Part shown: in pieces, positions 27,502 through 32,435 of the stretch
How positions within the stretch are numbered: the first letter of the stretch is position 1
Layout: every line of letters starts with the position of its first letter
Position numbers and translations under genes: made by a program
NCBI GenBank assembly: GCA_903960915.1
Contig: CAJCCO010000041.1
Span: 1-32,435, forward strand
DNA from: an uncultured beta proteobacterium
GTDB taxonomy: Bacteria; Pseudomonadota; Gammaproteobacteria; Burkholderiales; Burkholderiaceae_C
DNA: 32,435 nucleotides
Direction: 5' to 3'
The notes under the pieces: generated by a model
Databases searched by the model: none
What the model saw: the letters and a program-made list of their open reading frames with translations, nothing else
Told to the model about the DNA's origin: nothing

Positions 27502-29543
27502 TATGGATAACTTGTGATGAGAGGTATTTGAACCTGTGCATGGGTTTCGTTTTTAATGCGACGAAAACTAAAGCTACCGGACACAGCTTTAGCACGCTCA
27601 GACATGCCCGCAAGACCCCGCTTTCCTTTGGACAAGAAGTTCACCAAGTCTGCGCCTTCTTCTTGGCCCGTATCAAGCTTGCCGTTGTCGACAATGCTTA
27701 ATCTAAGTTCATTTTTAATGACTTCCAACTTGACGTTTATCTCGCTGGCACCGGCGTGCTTGATGGCGTTAGTAATGGCCTCTTGCAAAATACGCAGGAT
27801 ATTGAGGTGGTGCTGCGGCGCCAATCGAAGGGGCGGATCATCACCCACGTCATAGCTCAGAGTGATATTGTTGGCCTCCAAAAGCGATTCTTGCGTCAGA
27901 CAATGTTCAAACACAGCACTCTGAATATCGCTCTCCTCATCAGAATGGACATTGATGATAAGACGCAAGTCGGACATGCAGCCTTTAAGATGCTCCTCCA
28001 CGGTTTTAGCATTGGCATTACCCTGGCGCAGACTGAACATGGCACTGACCAACCGCAAGCCAATACCGTCTTGAACATCCTGATATATGCGGTCCCGTTC
28101 AGCGCGTGTGGCCTCCATAAGTGCCAATTTTTTTTGCTGCTCGTGACTCTGGCGTAACTCCTTCTCCCTTTGTTGCAAACTGGACTGAAGGTGCTGATTG
28201 GCAAAAGTTACGCTTTTTGCTTGTGTACGGTATTGCATGAGCAAGGTGTAACCCATCACAAAGCAGAGCAAGGGTATTCCCAAATTAAGAAGATAAATGG
28301 GCTCAATCAGCAAGGTCCACCAACTCCACTGCAATCCTGTAGGAACCAGGTCAGCAAACAGCCCCGAAAGGACTGCGAAGTCGTGGTAGCCCAAAAAGAA
28401 ACAAAAAATTGACTGCACCAAAAGGGCAACAGACCGCAACTGTCGTGTTTTCATGACGTAAATAGTCAAGCGCACACAGGAATACAAGTAAACGAGACCC
28501 AGAAGACTTGTCCAGACATTGTTCAAGAAATTTTCTGTGGAAGGTCCACCGACTGCATACACCAGCGGACCTAGGCTGGCGTAACCTAAAAACAACCACG
28601 TCTCGCGTTTTGCAAGTGGCTCACCAATGTATGCCAACACAAATAATGACATCATGGCGACCATACCACCCGTACTCAGAAATACCACAATGCGCCACAC
28701 TCGATGCAAATGAATTGGCAGATAAGACCAGTAGGATAAGGAGAAGAAAAAAGCAGCAAGTATGGTGGTCAAACCCGCCAGAGCAAAGATTTTGTCTTTT
28801 GGTGACACTCGCCAGGCCAGCAGCATAAAAATTCCCAACGCGATACACATCAATCGTGCTGTGTTAGCCAAAAGTGTACTCAAGAGGTTAGTGACTTCAT
28901 AGACCTTGCGCAAGTGTGCGATAGGGCCAAGATAGGGTCGACCAATAATCAAGAAGGGCTCGTAACTTGATTGCACAATGGTCATCACATTGGGCTTACC
29001 GTTTGTGTTGAGAAGATGTTTCGGCAGGGGTACTAGCAGGGGGCGGTACCAAATCCAGCGATCAAGCATGTTCGATCCTGGCAATCCAGCTACCCAGGTG
29101 CCATTGAGGAAAAAATTACCCCCGCTGTAAATTTGAATGAACAGCAATCCGTGAGTGGCCCTGTCGTTCATTTCACCCAATGAGACTACCGTCTCGGTAC
29201 TGTCCATGATGTGAAAGGTAAGGGTGTGCGCAAAATGCACCAAAGAACTGCCTTCAGGACGAGGCTCGAAGAAAGGTAATTGAACTGCTCGCCCACCTTT
29301 TAAAAGTTCAATGTCTTCAGCACTTTGGACATCTTCAGACTTTTTCAATTGAAAAAGCATAGCTTGGCTTTGCGGTTGCAAAATCAACCCGGAGCTTGGA
29401 AAGGCCCAATAGGCTGATACTGCGCAGACAGCAAAAAAAAGAATCACGGCCATCCATATTTTTCGTGCTTTGTGAGTGGCGTCTTGAAAAATTAATGCAT
29501 TTCGCCAATCGAAACCAAGCTTAGAAAAAATCTTCAACCGCAT
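27501..29543 (-). CDS. Seven-transmembrane sensor kinase paralog lacking the phosphoacceptor histidine (probable pseudokinase)
   Basis: A 680-residue paralog of the downstream kinase, with the same order of domains and long shared blocks (FFLNGTWVAGLPGSN, QSIFCFFLG, LNILRILQEAITNAIKHAGASEI). In the dimerisation box the sequence is ERDRIYQDVQDGIG: residue 491 is Gln (CAA at 28073-28071) where the partner has His. The G1 box reads DNGKLDTG instead of DNGIGL, losing its second glycine, while the N box and GLAGMSERAKAVSG remain. It probably cannot autophosphorylate in the normal way and may act as a sensor or heterodimer partner. The reading frame is otherwise intact. The ATG at 29543 is preferred; a TTG at 29558 overlapping the regulator stop would add five residues. 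Confidence 0.88.
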   Translation of the reverse strand: MRLKIFSKLGFDWRNALIFQDATHKARKIWMAVILFFAVCAVSAYWAFPSSGLILQPQSQAMLFQLKKSEDVQSAEDIELLKGGRAVQLPFFEPRPEGSSLVHFAHTLTFHIMDSTETVVSLGEMNDRATHGLLFIQIYSGGNFFLNGTWVAGLPGSNMLDRWIWYRPLLVPLPKHLLNTNGKPNVMTIVQSSYEPFLIIGRPYLGPIAHLRKVYEVTNLLSTLLANTARLMCIALGIFMLLAWRVSPKDKIFALAGLTTILAAFFFSLSYWSYLPIHLHRVWRIVVFLSTGGMVAMMSLFVLAYIGEPLAKRETWLFLGYASLGPLVYAVGGPSTENFLNNVWTSLLGLVYLYSCVRLTIYVMKTRQLRSVALLVQSIFCFFLGYHDFAVLSGLFADLVPTGLQWSWWTLLIEPIYLLNLGIPLLCFVMGYTLLMQYRTQAKSVTFANQHLQSSLQQREKELRQSHEQQKKLALMEATRAERDRIYQDVQDGIGLRLVSAMFSLRQGNANAKTVEEHLKGCMSDLRLIINVHSDEESDIQSAVFEHCLTQESLLEANNITLSYDVGDDPPLRLAPQHHLNILRILQEAITNAIKHAGASEINVKLEVIKNELRLSIVDNGKLDTGQEEGADLVNFLSKGKRGLAGMSERAKAVSGSFSFRRIKNETHAQVQIPLITSYP

Positions 29544-29554
29544 TAGAAATGCTT

Positions 29555-30220
29555 TCAACTTTCACGAAATCCATTGATGACGGCCACGTGAACGGCCATG
29601 GCCCGTGAATGAACATTCAGCTTTTTATAAATGGAGCGCAAATACTCATTAACCGTGTGAGAAGAAAGTGAGAGCTGCTCGGCCATGTTCAAAATGGGAA
29701 CGGCCTTGATCAACAAGCTGAGCACCTGGATTTCTCTGGGAGAAAGGCCAAATTTCTCGATACCACGTCGATTGCTGGCTGCCAAATTATCTTCAGTACT
29801 CTCCGCCATTTTTTGAAACAGGTGCCTGACCAGCGAAGGGCTGATCGGGGACACGCCATTGTGAACAGCAATGATTCTGTTGATGATGGCGGGGCCAACC
29901 TCTTCCTTGAGCAGATAACCCGAGGCCCCAGCCTTGATGCTGCGGGTGATGTGTTTGGAGTCACCAAATGTGCTGATAACGAGGCTTTGCGCCGCACTGC
30001 ATGTCGCCTTGATGAGTGCGATCAAATCAACACCATCCGCATCGGGAAGGCCTAGATCGACCAAGTAAACGTCCGCCTGATCCGCTGCAATCAGCTTTTT
30101 AGCCTCTTCCCCATTGCGTGCAAACCCAGCCAATTTACAAAGGTTGGATGCGCTAATGATTTCCACGAGGTAGCTGCATATCGCTTCATCGTCTTCGATG
30201 ACGCCTATTGATAAAGACAT
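29555..30220 (-). CDS. LuxR/NarL-type response regulator
   Basis: A 221-residue two-domain regulator. The receiver domain (about 1-120) has the acidic pair at Glu9-Asp11, phosphoacceptor Asp55 in YLVDLGLPDADG, Ser in VISTFGD and the conserved Lys in SGYLLKEE. The LuxR-type helix-turn-helix lies at about 155-215 (FGLSPREIQVLSLL, LSLSSHTVNEYLRSIYKKLNVHSR). All phosphorylation residues are present, so it is probably a functional DNA-binding regulator driven by the sensor kinases encoded just downstream. It is first in the operon, with its stop overlapping or adjoining the next start. The Shine-Dalgarno sequence is weak (AAGAGA). Confidence 0.93.
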   Translation of the reverse strand: MSLSIGVIEDDEAICSYLVEIISASNLCKLAGFARNGEEAKKLIAADQADVYLVDLGLPDADGVDLIALIKATCSAAQSLVISTFGDSKHITRSIKAGASGYLLKEEVGPAIINRIIAVHNGVSPISPSLVRHLFQKMAESTEDNLAASNRRGIEKFGLSPREIQVLSLLIKAVPILNMAEQLSLSSHTVNEYLRSIYKKLNVHSRAMAVHVAVINGFRES

Positions 30221-30612
30221 TTTTTATCTCTTATGAAAAATTGGAAGGACCCTAAAAACGTTGATCTTCAGGTCATCGATAGCCAACTTTTACGTTGAAT
30301 TCTCTAGAACGTTTGGGTCTAGAAGGTTGGCCGTCAATCTCAGATTTGTCTAACTGGGTACGCCGTATAAGTTAACTATTATTTTGAATGTTTTTTAATT
30401 TTAATATTATTAAATCAACGATAAAAATTTTTCGCCTTTATTTTTCATTCTCAGACCGGGAAAGACACCCCCAAAACAACCATTAATTCTTGGGGTTAAA
30501 CCATTATTTTTTGGAATAGACTGCCGCAATTCAAAATGTGAACATGTGCCTCCATAGAGAAACGAATGAACCCTGCAAGTGCGGGGAATTCTGTAGCTCA
30601 CGAGGAGGATGA
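30221..30612. other. AT-rich intergenic region between divergent regulator operon and NTPase gene
   Basis: A 392-bp stretch without a convincing gene. It should hold divergent promoters, but no clean -35/-10 pair stands out on either strand. The segment 30376-30435 is very AT-rich (runs such as TTTTTTAATTTTAATATTATT). Repeats are annotated separately. A short minus-strand open frame at 30410-30601 has no coding character and was not accepted. Confidence 0.7.
30248..30324. promoter_or_regulatory. Cluster of short repeats upstream of the response-regulator operon
   Basis: TCTAGAA occurs twice in direct orientation (30303-30309 and 30318-30324), 15 bp apart, and its TCTAGA core is palindromic. 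An imperfect inverted pair, GACCCTAAAAACGTT (30248-30262) and AACGTTTGGGTC (30308-30319), overlaps them. Such spaced short repeats near an operon start are candidates for regulator binding, possibly autoregulation by the adjacent LuxR-type protein. No consensus for that protein is known, so this is inference. Confidence 0.35.
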
Positions 30613-31458
30613 ATGATCAAGCCAACTAGTCACCAATTGAAAGTTGTCAATTTGCCCAGGCGCTTTGAAGCACTGCAACGACAAGCAGATCAATCGGATG
30701 CAACCCTCAACAAAATTGTCAGGCACCAGGGACCTGACACATTGCGCATAGAAAAGCTGCTGCACCAGGTAAGAAACGGCGGGCTGGGACGGTTCGAGGT
30801 TTTCTTGGGTAATTCAGGGTCTGGTAAGACGACATTTTTCAAAACCTTGCCTCAAGTTTTCTCAGAGATCACTGTTCAAGAAATCCCTAAAGAAATTCCG
30901 CTCATCGAGGTAGCAGACTACATTCGAGCCAACCCTACCCAGGGGAAAAGCTCAAAGATTTGGCTGATAGCTGACCGAGATAACCCTTCAGTTCAGCCGC
31001 AAGAAGCCGCGGACTTTTTTGAGTCACTGCGGGTACTTTTTCGGGAAGATAGGGGGCGCGTACTCGTCTGTTGGCCGATGAGCGATTTATCGCAAGCGGA
31101 ACAACTTTCGGTTCAAGCATGGGCTATTGGGCGTGATAGTTTGGTGGATCTCACGCAGGGACTCTACCGCTTTTGTGGACCAAGTCGCATCACTTTTTAT
31201 GAAATTGCGGAGCAGACCCTGACCTCACTAAGTGGTCACGGACTAGCTGATTTTGGATTGACCGCTGAGATCGCTCACCCCCTGGCAGTTGAATCAGAAA
31301 CTATTGCAGAGTTTTATGCACGGCTGGAAGCCAAGTCTGAAGAATTGAATGGGCTGTGCCACACCATATTAAAAGGCATCGGCTTGCCACCCGTTCTTAT
31401 CCATCCGATTAGCCATGAGCATGAACTATTTGAAATAGACAGGAGCATGGTTCATTGA
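30613..31458 (+). CDS. Uncharacterised P-loop NTPase
   Basis: The function of this 281-residue protein is not recognised. It has a clear Walker A motif GNSGSGKTT at 66-74 and a probable Walker B strand IWLIADRD ending near Asp121, followed by helical sequence. The C-terminal part (about 210-281) shows no recognisable domain. There is no signal peptide or membrane segment. AGGAGG (30603-30608) lies just before the ATG, the strongest ribosome-binding site in this region. Codon use is AT-rich like the kinase operon, unlike the housekeeping genes. Small orphan NTPases of this kind occur in mobile and defence loci, but nothing adjacent proves such a role. No continuation past the stop was found. 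Confidence 0.75.
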   Translation: MIKPTSHQLKVVNLPRRFEALQRQADQSDATLNKIVRHQGPDTLRIEKLLHQVRNGGLGRFEVFLGNSGSGKTTFFKTLPQVFSEITVQEIPKEIPLIEVADYIRANPTQGKSSKIWLIADRDNPSVQPQEAADFFESLRVLFREDRGRVLVCWPMSDLSQAEQLSVQAWAIGRDSLVDLTQGLYRFCGPSRITFYEIAEQTLTSLSGHGLADFGLTAEIAHPLAVESETIAEFYARLEAKSEELNGLCHTILKGIGLPPVLIHPISHEHELFEIDRSMVH

Positions 31459-31730
31459 TTTGACTTTGCGTTTGATGGGTCTTGGGTTTTCCCCTCGGGG
31501 AGTGCCCAAGCATCAAAGTCTGCGGTCTGATCCAGCACTTTTTGAATCTGATTTGGGACATCACCGGGGATTAAACCTTGCAGGAATGATTCCCTAATTT
31601 TCCGCTGGGGCAACAGCCTGAATCGCCCGGGGCGATTCATGAAGTATTTGGCCACATGACGATGTTGACTAAAACCTATGCACCCCAAAGCAACCCGCAG
31701 GCCTCCATGGGCGAAGCGGAGGCCAGACAT
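31452..31730 (-). pseudogene. Possible remnant or small hypothetical gene
   Basis: A minus-strand open frame of up to 92 residues. Its distal half (KIRESFLQGLIPGDVPNQIQ and QTADFDAWALPEGK) reads like real protein, while the first 35 residues do not. The frame runs through the palindrome at 31619-31639, and its end overlaps the P-loop NTPase stop by 7 nt. It could be the surviving 3' end of a gene whose start was lost. No ribosome-binding site or homology is evident. Confidence 0.25.
31619..31639. repeat. 21-bp palindrome resembling an insertion-sequence end
   Basis: Perfect arms TGAATCGCC (31619-31627) and GGCGATTCA (31631-31639) around CGG. On the minus strand it reads TGAATCGCCCCGGG, similar to the TGAACCGCCCCGG-type termini I recall for some IS3-family elements in Burkholderiales. 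No transposase is present. It may be an insertion-sequence scar, a protein-binding site or a simple hairpin. Confidence 0.5.
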
Positions 31731-31766
31731 TACCTGAAAGAACTCAACGAAACCTTGATGCGCTAA
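31656..31766 (+). CDS. Possible small peptide gene or gene fragment
   Basis: A 36-codon frame starting MTMLTKTYAPQ and ending in a helix-like, charged segment (MGEAEARHYLKELNETLMR). Amino-acid composition of the end looks natural, but there is no clear Shine-Dalgarno sequence and it overlaps the minus-strand open frame. It may be the 3' fragment of a disrupted gene whose upstream part was replaced at the palindrome. Confidence 0.2.
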   Translation: MTMLTKTYAPQSNPQASMGEAEARHYLKELNETLMR

Positions 31767-31977
31767 TTAGTTAGATATCCATCCCAAACCCTGGGTCCCA
31801 ATCAAGCTTTTGGATTAAGTTTCGGCAGGAATTCAATTTCTGTGACATAGTTGTTTGGTTAGCCGGAATGCAAGTTAAATCGGCGAGCATTTTTAGGATC
31901 ATGCGATCATCACGTCCCAAAGGGGTAAACCGGTTGGCGTAATCCGAAAATTTGAAATCAAGAAAAGAAAATTCGAC

Positions 31978-32435
31978 ATGTTTCCCATTCATAAAAATAT
32001 CATTGCAGGTACCGTTGGCCTGTTCATCGCCTTGTCAACGGGCTCAGTGCTTGCCTCCAAGGACCGTTTTGTCGTTGACCTGGTCAACGAGCCCTCGTCG
32101 CTCGACCCGCATGTGCAGTGGAACCCGGACAGCTACGCGGTCTACCGCAACGTGTTTGACAACCTGATCACCCGCAACAACAAGGGTGAGATCGTGCCGC
32201 AGATCGCCACCTCCTGGAAGCAGGTGTCTGATTCGGTGGTCGAGTTCCAGATCCGGACCGACGTGCTGTTCCACGACGGCCAGAAGCTCACGGCCGAGGA
32301 CGTTGCCTACAGCGTGCGCCGCATCACCGACCCCAAGTTCGGCAGCCCGCAGCTGGGCCAGTTTGACAAGATCACCAAGGCCGAGGTCACCACCGGCAAT
32401 ACCGTGCGGCTGACCACCAATGGCCCCTACCCGGC
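31978..32435 (+). CDS. ABC-transporter substrate-binding protein, family 5 (peptide/nickel type), 3' end outside the window
   Basis: Periplasmic ligand-binding protein for an ABC importer, probably of peptides or similar solutes. The frame is open from the ATG at 31978 to the window end (152 residues). A signal peptide covers residues 1-26, with hydrophobic IIAGTVGLFIALS and a likely cleavage after SVLA. Family-5 features follow: NEPSSLDPHVQWNPDS, VYRNVFDNLITRN, IVPQIATSWKQ and the signature-like FHDGQKLTAEDVAYSVRRITDP. About two thirds of a typical 520-residue protein is missing. No strong Shine-Dalgarno sequence is visible. GC-rich codon use contrasts with the DNA just upstream. Confidence 0.93.
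   Translation, partial: MFPIHKNIIAGTVGLFIALSTGSVLASKDRFVVDLVNEPSSLDPHVQWNPDSYAVYRNVFDNLITRNNKGEIVPQIATSWKQVSDSVVEFQIRTDVLFHDGQKLTAEDVAYSVRRITDPKFGSPQLGQFDKITKAEVTTGNTVRLTTNGPYP

Larger units (their letters stand above)
31459..31977. other. Poorly coding region between NTPase and ABC-transporter genes
   Basis: About 520 bp with no secure gene. It holds the possible remnant on the minus strand, a 21-bp palindrome, a possible 36-codon peptide gene and, from 31770, AT-rich DNA that should include the promoter of the substrate-binding-protein gene. The composition changes sharply to GC-rich coding sequence just after 31978. It looks like decayed or rearranged DNA at an island edge. Confidence 0.6.

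Noticed and set aside
30410..30601. Minus-strand 63-codon open frame in the AT-rich spacer
   Set aside because: No ribosome-binding site, unnatural composition, and a position where promoters are expected.
30613..31458. Idea that the P-loop NTPase is the 5' part of a longer broken gene
   Set aside because: The frame after its stop continues only about 23 codons before another stop and the sequence there looks like the antisense of the opposite-strand frame, so no continuation could be supported.
31771..31992. Minus-strand 73-codon open frame before the substrate-binding-protein gene
   Set aside because: Its composition is not unreasonable, but it overlaps the start of the transporter gene, has no ribosome-binding site and occupies the likely promoter region. 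Not accepted without homology evidence.
1..32435. CRISPR arrays, tRNA or rRNA genes, complete insertion sequences
   Set aside because: No regularly spaced repeats, no cloverleaf-like tRNA sequence, no rRNA signature and no transposase were recognised on reading; short tRNAs could be missed without a covariance search.

Overview
The window looks like chromosomal DNA of a betaproteobacterium, most likely of the order Burkholderiales and probably family Comamonadaceae (Rhodoferax/Polaromonas-like). This rests on protein character (DnaK/DnaJ, etfBA with a 596-residue acyl-CoA dehydrogenase, the alpha-E/ATP-grasp pair, Tex, ComEC) and on the moderately GC-rich coding style. It is an inference; no rRNA marker is present.

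Layout. Positions 1-2935 hold the 3' part of dnaK and all of dnaJ, with a strong hairpin between them and a rho-independent terminator after dnaJ. Positions 2976-6098 hold three plus-strand genes: a beta-CASP metallo-beta-lactamase-fold RNase-like protein, the tRNA hydroxylase TrhO, and a glutathione S-transferase-like protein that overlaps trhO. Positions 6155-10857 are a minus-strand catabolic block: etfB-etfA with its own terminator, then an acyl-CoA dehydrogenase, then a nitronate monooxygenase-family protein. A 16-bp perfect palindrome lies upstream of etfB. Positions 11043-13254 carry an overlapping minus-strand pair (histone-deacetylase-like hydrolase, then MscS channel). Positions 13386-15798 carry a membrane-bound lytic transglycosylase B and an MFS transporter on the plus strand. 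Positions 15842-25332 are a long minus-strand run: tex, patatin-like lipase, comEC, circularly permuted ATP-grasp protein, alpha-E protein and a cyclase-family hydrolase.

From about 25.4 to 32.0 kb the DNA becomes visibly more AT-rich and less codon-biased. It carries a three-gene, tightly coupled minus-strand signalling operon: a LuxR-type response regulator followed by two paralogous seven-transmembrane sensor kinases. The first of the two kinases has glutamine where the phosphoacceptor histidine should be, and its G1 ATP-binding box is eroded. The second keeps both motifs. This pseudokinase/kinase/regulator module is the most unusual thing in the window. Beyond it lie a 392-bp AT-rich spacer, an unrecognised P-loop NTPase gene with a strong ribosome-binding site, and about 520 bp of poorly coding DNA with a 21-bp palindrome and possible gene remnants. 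From 31978 the DNA returns to GC-rich coding sequence with the 5' end of a family-5 (peptide-type) ABC-transporter substrate-binding protein, which runs off the window.

No rRNA, tRNA, CRISPR array or intact insertion sequence was recognised. Family assignments come from reading motifs by eye, without database searches.
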